The translations under genes and the position numbers were made by a program. Positions 41,635-50,873 of a stretch of DNA of 64,000 nucleotides are shown one piece after another. A model generated the notes under the pieces. It ran no database searches, was not told where the DNA came from, and was given only the letters and a program-made list of their open reading frames with translations. Source of the stretch: an uncultured Saprospirales bacterium (GTDB taxonomy: Bacteria; Bacteroidota; Bacteroidia; Chitinophagales; JADIYW01); assembly GCA_938008535.1 (NCBI GenBank), contig CALLKF010000138.1:24082-88081 (forward strand), read 5' to 3'. Each line of letters opens with the position of its first letter. Position 1 is the stretch's first letter.

Positions 41635-43818
41635 TTGAAAAAAGTTAAGCAACATATTATTTTATATATAGAAGGCATTCTAAATAGCTATTCGCAAATC
41701 TTTTTCTCTACCAATAAATTATTTGCGTTGCTGCTCATGTTTGTTACATTCTTTGACCTACGCTTAGGTTTTAGTGGTTTGTTAGCGATATTGATTGGAC
41801 AATTTACAGCAACGGTTTTTAATTTTAATAAAGAACATATTCGCAGCGGCTCATACACGTTCAACGCAGTCTTAGTTGGCATTGCCATCGGTAATATGTA
41901 TGAATACAATGTATCGTTTTTTGTATTACTATTGATGTCGTCTATTTTAGTTTTCTTTATTACGCTATGGTTCTCAACTTCGCTCGCAAAACGCGGTTTA
42001 CCATACTTAAGTATTCCATTTATTATTACGATTTGGATAGTTGTTTTAAGTAGTGGAAACTTTTTCTCGTTAAAACCAAACATAGAACATACCTATTTTT
42101 TGAATACTATTTTCCCTGGTGTTTTTAACCAAACTACACAAGATATCAGTGGTTACAGGTTTGCCAATTTTATTTATTTATACTTGCGTTCGCTTGGTGC
42201 TATTTTTTTTCAATACAATGATTTAGCTGGAATTTTTATTGTTATCGGTTTGATAATTTATTCAAGAATTGCCTTTGTATTATCTGTATTTGGATTTATC
42301 GTTGGCTATTTATTTTATTATTTTTTACAAGGAGATTTTACACCATTAGTATACACATACATTGGTTTCAATTTTATTTTAACCGCAATTGCATTAGGTG
42401 GATTTTTTGTGGTAGCATCTAATAAATCATTTTTGTTGATTCTATTTATGATGCCAATTATCGGTTTATTAATTAGTTCGCTGAATGTATTTTTTATTAA
42501 TTTACATTTACCAATTTATTCGTTGCCGTTCAATATTATAGTGCTATTGTGTTTGTCTGCGTTATATCTTCGACCAAGTGCAAACGGCTTGCAATTGGTA
42601 GGTGTGCAGCAATATTCACCTGAAAAAAATCACTATAAATATTACAATTCATTAGAACGTTTTAGTGCTGAAACCTATTATCATATTGCATTGCCAATTA
42701 TGGGTGAGTGGCATATTTCGCAAGGACACAATGGTGATATTACACATAAAGAAGACTGGAAATTTGCCTGGGATTTTGATTTGCTTGATATAGACGATAA
42801 ATCATTTAAATTACCAGGCGAAGCTTTGACTGATTTTTATTGCTACGATATGCCTGTGTTGGCGCCTGCAGATGGATGGATTGTAACTATTGTAGATACT
42901 ATTTTAGATAATCAAATCGGTGAAGTAAATTTGGAAAATAATTGGGGAAATACCATCATCTTAAAACATGGTGAATTACTGTACTCAAAATTATCGCACT
43001 TAAAACATGACTCAATAAAAGTAAAAGTTGGTGATTTTGTACGCAAAGGAACTTGTATCGCAACAGTAGGAAATTCAGGTAGATCACCAGAGCCACACTT
43101 ACATTTCCAAATGCAGGCAACACCACATATTGGTTCTAAAACAGTGTCGCATCCAATCAGTTATTACTTGTCAAATGAAAATGAACTTCTTAATTTTCAT
43201 TCGTTTGATATTCCAGTACAACATGAAGTTGTAAGTAATATTTTAACAACAAAATTATTGTTAGACAGCTTCAATTTTATTCCTGGTGAAAAAATAAAAT
43301 GGTTACTAAAAAATGAAAGTAAAGAAGAAAATGTGCAATGGGAAATTTTTACGAACGCATTGAATCAATCTTATATTTATTGTCATACAACGAAGTCAAC
43401 TGCGTATTATGTAAACAACGGAACGCTTTTTTATTTTACTGATTTTTATGGTGATAAGAATTCCTTTCTGCATTCATTCTATTTGGCTGCGCATCGTGTG
43501 TTGTTAGCATATTATGAAGATGTAACGATAAAAGATAAATTACTCATCGATTCTTTTTTCAATCCAATTATAAAAACTATACACGATTTTACTGCACCAT
43601 TTTTTCATTATTGTACTGCTGATTATCAGTTTCAATTTATTTCAACAGATGACGAACATTTGCCAACTAATATAAATGCCAAAAGTATAAGCGAAGGAAA
43701 AATATTCGGCAAGAAAACACAGACGATTGAAAGCATTATTACGTTCGATAAAAATACAATACAAAGTGTCGAAATTTTAAATGGAAATAAAAAAATAACA
43801 GCCACATGCGTACGATAA
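41635..43818 (+). CDS. Urea-transporter domain fused to M23 peptidase domain
   Basis: 727 residues from a TTG start; no nearer ATG fits. Residues 1-310 form about ten membrane helices of the urea transporter family ('GFSGLLAILIGQFTATVFNF', 'GSYTFNAVLVGIAIG'). From about 355 an M23/LytM-type domain follows: 'GEWHISQGHNGDITH', 'FAWDFD', 'APADGWIV', 'HGELLYSKLSHLK' and 'SPEPHLHFQM', with His, Asp and His zinc ligands. A C-terminal part of about 220 residues is unassigned. UT proteins normally stand alone, so the fusion is unusual. Its end overlaps the next gene by 13 bp, so they are coupled. Confidence 0.88.
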   Translation: MKKVKQHIILYIEGILNSYSQIFFSTNKLFALLLMFVTFFDLRLGFSGLLAILIGQFTATVFNFNKEHIRSGSYTFNAVLVGIAIGNMYEYNVSFFVLLLMSSILVFFITLWFSTSLAKRGLPYLSIPFIITIWIVVLSSGNFFSLKPNIEHTYFLNTIFPGVFNQTTQDISGYRFANFIYLYLRSLGAIFFQYNDLAGIFIVIGLIIYSRIAFVLSVFGFIVGYLFYYFLQGDFTPLVYTYIGFNFILTAIALGGFFVVASNKSFLLILFMMPIIGLLISSLNVFFINLHLPIYSLPFNIIVLLCLSALYLRPSANGLQLVGVQQYSPEKNHYKYYNSLERFSAETYYHIALPIMGEWHISQGHNGDITHKEDWKFAWDFDLLDIDDKSFKLPGEALTDFYCYDMPVLAPADGWIVTIVDTILDNQIGEVNLENNWGNTIILKHGELLYSKLSHLKHDSIKVKVGDFVRKGTCIATVGNSGRSPEPHLHFQMQATPHIGSKTVSHPISYYLSNENELLNFHSFDIPVQHEVVSNILTTKLLLDSFNFIPGEKIKWLLKNESKEENVQWEIFTNALNQSYIYCHTTKSTAYYVNNGTLFYFTDFYGDKNSFLHSFYLAAHRVLLAYYEDVTIKDKLLIDSFFNPIIKTIHDFTAPFFHYCTADYQFQFISTDDEHLPTNINAKSISEGKIFGKKTQTIESIITFDKNTIQSVEILNGNKKITATCVR

Positions 43819-45179
43819 AATATATCATAATATTGTTGCTGGTTTCAAAAATAGGCAACACTTTTGCACAATTAAATTCATCTGATATTGAGCAAAAAAG
43901 CTATCAGTATTATGCAGATAAAAAATGGAAACAATTAATAAAATATGGCAACTCGGTTGTAAACCAAGGTTATGATGAATATTATTTCAATCTGCGTTTA
44001 GGTATTGCATGCTTTAATAAATTCAACTATTATAAAGCAGCAGATTATTTCAAACGTGCCTTAAAAAATGATGCAACAAGTGATGTCGCAAAAGAGTATT
44101 TATACTGGTGTAATATTTATATGGATGATGAAAAAAAAGCAGCTGAATATTATGCAATGTTGCCTGATGATACACAAAAAAGAATTCATTATAAACCAAA
44201 GAAAATACTGGAATCTATATTTGTAGAAGGTGGTTTGAAAATTTCTGACAAGCAAAATGAAGCGAAAAATTTAGGTTATTTCAATCTTGGATTGAATCAT
44301 AAACTTTCTTCAACATTTAGTATTTATCAAGCATATACGTATCAGCAGCAATCACAAATTTGGGGAAATTTTAAACAGCATCAATATTATTTTGCTCCAA
44401 CTGTTACTTTCAAACATCGATGGAAATTGACGCTAGGTTTTCATTATGCAAACTATAATAGTAATCTGAATTTTCCAGATCAATTTGTCGCACAAAATCC
44501 AAAACCACTCGTTCCACCACCAGCTGGCACGTCTTTCTTTGATTCTACTACTTATCACAAAGGATTGATGAATGGTAAATTTGTATCAAATAGTTTGTTT
44601 TCACAAATAACTATTTCTAAATCAATAAAGCGTATAAATATCAATCTACATCTTGCTGTATTTACAGAGTTTAATAAACCAAATTATAGATTACTTGCTC
44701 GCGATTCGATAAATATTAAAGAGATGCAAGCAGCAACATTAATCAACGAAAATAATGTGATTGTAAATAAAGATAGTCTTGTGAATAGTAAATCAAATGT
44801 CTTTACTTATTCAGTAGGACTTGGTTTGTTTTATAATTTTCCACGTGTAACTATTGGTGCTGATATTTCTACTATAGTTTCGTATAAAAAAGCATACGTG
44901 GTTTGTTCTCCTTCTATAAGTGCTTTGTTGGCAAAAAGATTTTTAATTAGTTCTTATTTTACTTATAAAGGTTTTTATCCAATGGCAACTAATGATGCTG
45001 CTTTTTTATACAATAGTTATGATCAAATTAAATACAAGATAAGTACAACAGGAACAGTAATTGCATCCAAAAATGTGAATATTTATGCAACTTATCAGTT
45101 TGAAAAAATAAGTCAAATTCTGTTGCCTTCAGTATATAATTTGCATACTATTTTACTTGGATTAAAATTTACTTTATAA
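43806..45179 (+). CDS. TPR plus outer-membrane beta-barrel protein
   Basis: 457 residues. Signal peptide 'IIILLLVSKIGNTFAQ' (1-21), tetratricopeptide-like repeats at about 30-125 ('YYFNLRLGIACFNKFNYYKA', 'YFKRALKNDATSDVAKEYL'), then about 14 amphipathic strands from 140 to the end ('FIYAT', 'GFHYANYNSN', 'LLGLKFTL' terminal). Its overlap with the M23 fusion gene suggests a linked envelope role, for example export through the outer membrane (inference). Confidence 0.78.
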   Translation: MRTIKYIIILLLVSKIGNTFAQLNSSDIEQKSYQYYADKKWKQLIKYGNSVVNQGYDEYYFNLRLGIACFNKFNYYKAADYFKRALKNDATSDVAKEYLYWCNIYMDDEKKAAEYYAMLPDDTQKRIHYKPKKILESIFVEGGLKISDKQNEAKNLGYFNLGLNHKLSSTFSIYQAYTYQQQSQIWGNFKQHQYYFAPTVTFKHRWKLTLGFHYANYNSNLNFPDQFVAQNPKPLVPPPAGTSFFDSTTYHKGLMNGKFVSNSLFSQITISKSIKRININLHLAVFTEFNKPNYRLLARDSINIKEMQAATLINENNVIVNKDSLVNSKSNVFTYSVGLGLFYNFPRVTIGADISTIVSYKKAYVVCSPSISALLAKRFLISSYFTYKGFYPMATNDAAFLYNSYDQIKYKISTTGTVIASKNVNIYATYQFEKISQILLPSVYNLHTILLGLKFTL

Positions 45180-45230
45180 AAATATATTCAACTTTTTAAC
45201 AGCTCATTACTAACTAATAAAACAACAAAA

Positions 45231-45839
45231 ATGAAAAAAACAATCACAACAATTGTAATAGTACTGGCTATTACTATGCTTGCAAAGGCGCAAGATGACA
45301 AGGTAATTGCTGCTCTTTCCAGCAGCTATGCAGGTGAAAGCAACAAAGAATATTTGGCATCTATTGTCACGCTCGAAAACGTTTACGATGCAAATTCTTA
45401 CATGCTGAATTTGCGTTTAGGTTGGTTGCATTATTTAAAAAAAGATTATGCAAAATCACAAGAGTATTATAAAAAAGCAATTGCTTTAGAACCAAAAAGT
45501 ATTGAAGCAAGATTAGGTTTAGTATCGCCAACTGCAGCGTTGGAAAAATGGGACGACGTACTCAAAACATACAAAGATATTTTAGTAATTGATCCAAATA
45601 ACACAGTGGTAAATTATCGCGTTGGTTATATTTATTATTTCAGAAAAAATTTCGTTGAAGCAGAAAAATATATTGTTTCTGTGTTGAAATTATATCCTTT
45701 TGATTATGATACGAATGCATTGTTAGGTGCAAATTATTTAGCGCAAGGAAAAATTAAAGAAGCAAAAAAATACTATAGCGTTGCTTTGGCGTATAATCCG
45801 AATTCAAAAGAAATACAAGAAGTGATGAAGAAACTGTAA
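45231..45839 (+). CDS. Periplasmic tetratricopeptide repeat protein
   Basis: 202 residues with signal peptide 'TIVIVLAITMLAKAQ' and four to five TPR units ('LRLGWLHYLKKDYAKSQEYY', 'YRVGYIYYFRKNFVEAEKY', 'GANYLAQGKIKEAKKYYSVA'). TPRs hold protein partners. Last gene of the plus-strand run; a 13-bp terminator follows 22 bp after the stop. Confidence 0.85.
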   Translation: MKKTITTIVIVLAITMLAKAQDDKVIAALSSSYAGESNKEYLASIVTLENVYDANSYMLNLRLGWLHYLKKDYAKSQEYYKKAIALEPKSIEARLGLVSPTAALEKWDDVLKTYKDILVIDPNNTVVNYRVGYIYYFRKNFVEAEKYIVSVLKLYPFDYDTNALLGANYLAQGKIKEAKKYYSVALAYNPNSKEIQEVMKKL

Positions 45840-45861
45840 ACTATTGCCGTAAATCAGTTTC

Positions 45862-45891
45862 AAAAAACCTGCAAATTATTGCAGGTTTTTT
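45862..45891. terminator. Bidirectional 13-bp hairpin terminator
   Basis: AAAAAACCTGCAA (45862-45874) pairs perfectly with TTGCAGGTTTTTT (45879-45891) over a 4-base loop. A-run and T-run on the two sides let it work on both strands, between the convergent TPR and acyltransferase genes. Confidence 0.93.
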
Positions 45892-47074
45892 ATTTTTTTA
45901 GAAAGTATTTTACTTTCAATTTTTGTAATTGTTTCTCATAAAATTCATAGGATAAAGCTGCTGCTATAATGGTTAATGAAAGTATGATAATATAAATTAC
46001 TGGCACCACATAGAAATTGTATTTCTTGCAAAAATAAATCACTACAAATATAATAGACACGTGATATAGATAAATTCCGTAAGAGATTTTGCCTAAATAA
46101 TTAAAAACGGTATTGTCTAAAATTGGAATGCGTTTGTTGTCTTTTACAAAATATAAAATTAAAAAAGACAATAGAACTGAAAATAATTCTTGTGTTACTA
46201 ACGGAATTGGATATTTAGAAAGAATAACAAGAATTGCACCAATTCCACAAATAATTGCGCGAGTTTTCGTTACATTTTTTGCAATCCAATCTTTTTTATA
46301 GAAGAAAAGATATGCAGCAAACGCGCCAATAAACATACAAGATAATCTTGTTAGGTATAAGAAGAACATAATAAAATGGAAAATAGAAATTACTGTTTTA
46401 GATTTCAAAATCCAGTAACCAATCATCAAACCAGTAAATGCTATTAGTGAAATAATGTAATAAAATAAAATACTGTTGCGAATTGATTTGACAATATCTT
46501 TAGACTTGCGCATCACTGGTGCCCAAATAAAATAGAAAAATTCTTCAATACCTGTGCTCCACAAATGACCTGCAACAATGGTCCAATTATCTAAAACCAC
46601 AGAAATCGTTAAAGATAAATGCGGTAACATGATTAGTGATAAAAAAAAGTATACACCATGATTCATCATAATTGGTGTTAAAGTTGATTTGCTATATGTA
46701 AACGCGTAAAATAAATCACTAATTTCTTTCACAGGTGTGTGTGCAATTACAAACCATTGAATAAATAGCACCAAATAATATGGAGGCCAAATCCTGAAAA
46801 TACGATTCAAAAAAAACTTTTTCAACACAACATCATTTGTTGCCTGCTTTTCTTCAATTAAAATATGTGTAATTAAAAAACCACTGATTACAAAAAATGC
46901 AGTCAAGAAAACAGCACCAATATTGGTGTAAAATAATATATGCTTATGCTGATAATTTTTTATACCAAGAATACTCAACAAGTCATTCGTATGCCCAAAA
47001 ACGCCATACGTTGCCAGGTAGAAACGGATTGCTGTAAGATTGGTGAAATAATGATGTTTTACTTTTACTGACAT
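45890..47074 (-). CDS. Acyltransferase 3 family membrane protein
   Basis: 394 residues, about ten membrane helices. 'LTAIRFYLATYGVFGHTND' has the R and H of the family active site, and 'AFFVISGFLITHILIEE', 'FFLNRIFRIWPPYYLVLF', 'HLWSTGIEEFFYFIWAPV' and 'YLGKISYGIYLYHV' are further family blocks. Acylation of a surface polysaccharide is likely. It differs from the 5.2-kb member in loops, so it is not a recent copy. Confidence 0.9.
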   Translation of the reverse strand: MSVKVKHHYFTNLTAIRFYLATYGVFGHTNDLLSILGIKNYQHKHILFYTNIGAVFLTAFFVISGFLITHILIEEKQATNDVVLKKFFLNRIFRIWPPYYLVLFIQWFVIAHTPVKEISDLFYAFTYSKSTLTPIMMNHGVYFFLSLIMLPHLSLTISVVLDNWTIVAGHLWSTGIEEFFYFIWAPVMRKSKDIVKSIRNSILFYYIISLIAFTGLMIGYWILKSKTVISIFHFIMFFLYLTRLSCMFIGAFAAYLFFYKKDWIAKNVTKTRAIICGIGAILVILSKYPIPLVTQELFSVLLSFLILYFVKDNKRIPILDNTVFNYLGKISYGIYLYHVSIIFVVIYFCKKYNFYVVPVIYIIILSLTIIAAALSYEFYEKQLQKLKVKYFLKK

Positions 47075-47092
47075 TTCGGTTTCAAAAATAAG

Positions 47093-47100
47093 GTTTTGAA
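47093..47100 (-). promoter_or_regulatory. -7 promoter element (TATTTTTG) for the acyltransferase gene
   Basis: On the minus strand TATTTTTG matches TAnnTTTG and gives a leader of about 14 nt. No well-placed TTTG upstream. Confidence 0.4.
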
Positions 47101-47110
47101 TTCAATTTTG

Positions 47111-48646
47111 TTAATAGATTTTTTGCTCAACGTTTTTGTTTACACTTGGCTCATAATCTTTAAGTTGTTGCTTCAAAATAAAATACTGAACACTATCTAC
47201 CGCATAGAAATTTATTTTTGATAAACCGCAGACTCTGTTGTGGTTAATCTTCCATTCACCAGCTTTTATCCAAGTTTTTGGCATTCCATTGTTTGCAAAA
47301 ATATCATAAAAAACACCAATTTTAAAACCATATTTTTCTTGTTGTTGGTCAATAAAACCTGGTTTAAAATGAAATTTCTTTGTTTTAGTTGCGGCAACAT
47401 CTAAAGTGGCAATGCCTGCAATATCATAAATTTTTACATCTGTTGAAAAAGCCAAATAACCAATATCATGCACCAAAACAGCTTGCTTGTCGTAATATTT
47501 TTTTAGAAATTTAGAAAACTGAATTTGCTGTTCGTAAATATTTTTTGGTGCCATTTGAATGACCCAAATATTGAACGCTAAACGAAAAACTATAGATACA
47601 ATAAAAACGGTTTTCAATACTGATGATAATTTTGATTTGCTTAAATAGAGTGCTTGTTCGTCATTATAAAAATAAGCAATAAAATAAAGAACGATTGGCA
47701 CAATTAAATATGCTTCATAGCGATAAAAATGCAAAACGCCAGCAAACAATAAATGTGCGCCTGTAGTCAGTAAAATAATTAAAAAACTCCAATGTGTAGT
47801 TTTAAAATGTTGTTTCCAGAAGTAAATTCCAACCAAAATAATGTAAATAGTAAAATGAATATTTACTGTAAAATCAAAAACTACTTTTATGATAAATGCA
47901 AGAATACCTTGCAGATTTGGTTCAATAAAATTTCCCTTAGTAACTAATGTGTTTGGTAAAAAATAAGAACCATGTTGCACTGAATACATTCCATAAATAA
48001 TAATAGGTGAGAAGCCAATAAGCATTAACAAAAATGCAGGAACGATCTTTTTGTGATACAGTAGAATTAAAAATGCTGAACATAAAATAAACATACTTTC
48101 GTAACGCAACATCGTTAACATAAAACCAAGAAACAAAAGTAGTAGCATGTTTTTTGAACCTGCAATAAATTGGTCAAACTCCAACAAAAATAACAGTAAA
48201 AACAAAACATGCAATGAATGTTCCATCGCGAATAATGGCAATGGAAAGATTGAAACCAGGAAAATATTTATTGCTAAAAATTTTTGTTTGCTGATTTGTT
48301 CCGCGTAATATTTATAGATAACAACAAACAATAAAAAATAAGGAACGAAATTTAAAACGTATGGATAATATTGATGATTGCCAAAAAACTTAAATCCAAC
48401 AGCTAATAAAATAGTATAAAGAAAAGAAGAACTTGAAGAAGTAAAAAAATCTTGGTTCGTGCTCCAAACTTTATAATACGCTAAGTTTCGAGCAATTGCC
48501 ATGTGAATGTAGGTGTCATCAGTTGAATAAATAAATTGATGTTCGCACAAAAAATAACTGCGTAATAATTGAAGCGAAAGTACTAAAAATGCAGCCAAAG
48601 CGCAATAGATAGAAATTTTTTTATAGCTAAACGATTCTATCTTCAT
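47111..48646 (-). CDS. Polytopic membrane protein, GT-C glycosyltransferase-like
   Basis: 511 residues with ten or more membrane helices in the first 360 residues and a soluble C-terminal part. 'CEHQFIYSTDDTYIHMAIARNLA' region (about 33-55) has Asp-Asp in the first loop after helix 1, where GT-C enzymes keep their catalytic acidic residue, so a lipid-linked sugar transferase is plausible but not proven. The start overlaps aroB by 4 bp (ATGA). Confidence 0.7.
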   Translation of the reverse strand: MKIESFSYKKISIYCALAAFLVLSLQLLRSYFLCEHQFIYSTDDTYIHMAIARNLAYYKVWSTNQDFFTSSSSSFLYTILLAVGFKFFGNHQYYPYVLNFVPYFLLFVVIYKYYAEQISKQKFLAINIFLVSIFPLPLFAMEHSLHVLFLLLFLLEFDQFIAGSKNMLLLLFLGFMLTMLRYESMFILCSAFLILLYHKKIVPAFLLMLIGFSPIIIYGMYSVQHGSYFLPNTLVTKGNFIEPNLQGILAFIIKVVFDFTVNIHFTIYIILVGIYFWKQHFKTTHWSFLIILLTTGAHLLFAGVLHFYRYEAYLIVPIVLYFIAYFYNDEQALYLSKSKLSSVLKTVFIVSIVFRLAFNIWVIQMAPKNIYEQQIQFSKFLKKYYDKQAVLVHDIGYLAFSTDVKIYDIAGIATLDVAATKTKKFHFKPGFIDQQQEKYGFKIGVFYDIFANNGMPKTWIKAGEWKINHNRVCGLSKINFYAVDSVQYFILKQQLKDYEPSVNKNVEQKIY

Positions 48647-49692
48647 AAAGAATTATAGTAGTTTAAACTTTCTAAAATTTCATCTTTATTAATTTCAATA
48701 TCAAAAACACTATTGCCAATTTCGGATAACAAAGCTGCTAAAATTTTTGTAGCATTATTTTTTTTATCAGATAACATCGAAGTAATTATTTTATCTGTGT
48801 TGTAGTTTTCGATATTGTATTTTGGAAAATACTTTAAAATAAGTGTCGTTATTTCATTTAATTCATCTTCGTGCAAACCACATTTTTTTACAGATAAAAA
48901 ACTTTCGCAAATCATACCAATCGCAATCGCTTCGCCATGTAATAAAGGTGTTTCGTCATGTTCCAAAGAATACGCTTCTATCGCGTGTCCAATCGTATGT
49001 CCGAAATTTAAAATTTTACGTAAACCTTTTTCAAACGGATCTGTTTCAACTACTACTTTCTTTATTTGTAACGAATGAAAGACAATAGCACTTATATCGC
49101 AATTATGAATGTCAATATTTTTATAAACTAACCATTGCGATTTGTCTTTTATCAAAGCATGTTTGATTATTTCAGACCAACCATTTATGAATTGTCGCGT
49201 TGGTAATGTTTTTAAAAATTGCGATGAAACCAATACTAATTTTGGATTTCTAAATAAGCCAATTAAGTTTTTTCCGTATTTAAAATCGATACCTAATTTT
49301 CCACCAATCGATGAATCAACCTGTGATAACAACGTTGTTGGAATATTGATAAAATCAATGCCACGTTTGTAGCAACTCGCAGCAAAGCCACTCATATCGC
49401 CAATAACACCGCCACCAAGATTGATGACTATTGCTTTGCGGTCTGCGTTGTGTTCAATTAATTGTTGCCAAATAAATTCGCAGGTTTCTAAGTTTTTATG
49501 AATTTCACCGCTTTTAGTTTCTATAATTTCAATAGCAGTTAAAACGTTTTGCAAAATTGGCAAGCAATGTTGTTTTGTATTTTCATCAACAACTACAAAA
49601 ACTTTTGAATATTTATGTTCTGCTAAAAAGTTAGGCAATGATGAAAGCGTATCATCAAAAATAATTTCGTAATCTTTTAAAGAAATATTCAT
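48643..49692 (-). CDS. aroB: 3-dehydroquinate synthase
   Basis: 349 residues. 'NLGGGVIGDMSGFAASCYKR', 'NIPTTLLSQVDSSIGGK', 'GKNLIGLFRNPKLV' and 'NFGHTIGHAIEAYS' (zinc-binding His) are the core AroB blocks. It converts DAHP to 3-dehydroquinate using NAD and zinc in the shikimate pathway. A long inverted repeat lies 13 bp before its start, and its end overlaps the membrane protein gene. aroC is elsewhere in the window (58629). Confidence 0.96.
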   Translation of the reverse strand: MNISLKDYEIIFDDTLSSLPNFLAEHKYSKVFVVVDENTKQHCLPILQNVLTAIEIIETKSGEIHKNLETCEFIWQQLIEHNADRKAIVINLGGGVIGDMSGFAASCYKRGIDFINIPTTLLSQVDSSIGGKLGIDFKYGKNLIGLFRNPKLVLVSSQFLKTLPTRQFINGWSEIIKHALIKDKSQWLVYKNIDIHNCDISAIVFHSLQIKKVVVETDPFEKGLRKILNFGHTIGHAIEAYSLEHDETPLLHGEAIAIGMICESFLSVKKCGLHEDELNEITTLILKYFPKYNIENYNTDKIITSMLSDKKNNATKILAALLSEIGNSVFDIEINKDEILESLNYYNSL

Positions 49693-49705
49693 TATTTATT
49701 TTTTG

Positions 49706-49753
49706 AACTTTAGAAAAGTTTGAAATCGTTCGCAATAGAACTTTTCTAAAGTT
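49706..49753. repeat. 15-bp perfect inverted repeat before aroB
   Basis: AACTTTAGAAAAGTT (49706-49720) and AACTTTTCTAAAGTT (49739-49753) are exact complements separated by 18 bases. Each arm is itself partly palindromic (AACTTT..AAAGTT pattern). No T-run follows in the minus direction, so it is not a standard terminator. Confidence 0.88.
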
Positions 49754-49756
49754 TAG

Positions 49757-50044
49757 CTAAACAATTTTATCAAAGGTCCAAACTTCTGCTTTTGCATCAA
49801 ACCATGGTTTTACGGTTTTCCAGAATTGAAGAAAGAAAGCAGAATCTCTATAATTATTCAGGTCTTGTTCTTCGTTCCAAATGCTATATGTAAAAAAAAT
49901 ATTTGGCTGATGAATCTCTTGCCACGCCTGTAATTGCTGGCAACCTGGCTGACTGCGAATAATTTCATGAACTGTATCAAAATATTTTTTAAATAAATCA
50001 GCATTGTCTAGCTTCATTGTCAATTTTACTATTCGTATAACCAT
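49757..50044 (-). CDS. Antibiotic biosynthesis monooxygenase (ABM/YgiN-like) domain protein
   Basis: 95 residues of ferredoxin-like fold. 'IVKLTMKLDNADLFKKYFDT', 'HEIIRSQPGCQQLQAWQE', 'FTYSIWNEEQDLNNYRDS' and 'KPWFDAKAEVWTFDKI' match the ABM/YgiN family of small dimeric quinol monooxygenases or related ring-cleaving enzymes. Substrate unknown. It follows the SAM hydrolase-like gene by 18 bp. Confidence 0.85.
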   Translation of the reverse strand: MVIRIVKLTMKLDNADLFKKYFDTVHEIIRSQPGCQQLQAWQEIHQPNIFFTYSIWNEEQDLNNYRDSAFFLQFWKTVKPWFDAKAEVWTFDKIV

Positions 50045-50062
50045 TTTTTATTCTGATAATTT

Positions 50063-50830
50063 TTATTCGAAAATAACTTGAATGGCATCATCTTTTGCCA
50101 AACCTAATAAATCAGCAGCATGTCCGCAATTAATACACAACTCTAAATAACCTAAAGAATTAAAACGCGCTAAGCTATACGATTGTGGAACATCGTTATA
50201 GTTTTTTACAATTCTGTCAATAAAATCAGAACGTCTGTAATTGATACGCATCTGTTTTTCTTTGTCATATCGCAAAATATCTTTTTCGTGTATGTTAGTG
50301 ATTGCGTTGCCAAAATTATCAATGTAAATCACATTTCCAATAATTTTATCTTGTTGCAAAACCGGAATCTTTGCTTGTCGCTCTAAATATTTTGAAGTTG
50401 CCACACCAATGGCGCCAATATTATGATTGAATGTAATTTCTTTCACCACTCTGCAATAATAATCTTCCAGCGTATCTAATTTCACTTGTTTGAAATCTAC
50501 TTCAACAATTAAATCAGGTTTACCATCAAAAATTAAAGTCAACACACCATTATCAGGTGCAATAAAATAATGATTATCATATTTAGCAGCTAATAATTTT
50601 TGCTTTCCAAGTCCTTGTTCAAATACACGAATGATATGAATAGTGCCTTTTGGAAAGTGAGCATATACATTTTTTGAGAAAAAAGCTGCTGTAACTATAT
50701 CGTATGGTGGTATTGAATGTGAGATATCCACAATCTTAACAGAAGGGCAAGCTACGCTTAAATCGCCTTTAAATAAGCCAACATAATAGTCCTTATCGCC
50801 GAAGTCTGTTAATAACGTAATTAATGCCAT
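50063..50830 (-). CDS. SAM hydroxide adenosyltransferase family protein
   Basis: 255 residues. 'LITLLTDFGDKDYYVGLFKG' (Asp pair for ribose contacts), 'VDISHSIPPYDIVTAAFF', 'FIAPDNGVLTLIF' and 'IYIDNFGNAITNI' are the DUF62 blocks. Family members split S-adenosylmethionine to adenosine and methionine by hydrolysis. It is divergent from phoH and followed by the ABM gene. Confidence 0.93.
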   Translation of the reverse strand: MALITLLTDFGDKDYYVGLFKGDLSVACPSVKIVDISHSIPPYDIVTAAFFSKNVYAHFPKGTIHIIRVFEQGLGKQKLLAAKYDNHYFIAPDNGVLTLIFDGKPDLIVEVDFKQVKLDTLEDYYCRVVKEITFNHNIGAIGVATSKYLERQAKIPVLQQDKIIGNVIYIDNFGNAITNIHEKDILRYDKEKQMRINYRRSDFIDRIVKNYNDVPQSYSLARFNSLGYLELCINCGHAADLLGLAKDDAIQVIFE

Positions 50831-50873
50831 TTAAAAATTTATACTATTTTAGTTTGTAAAAATAAGAAAATAA

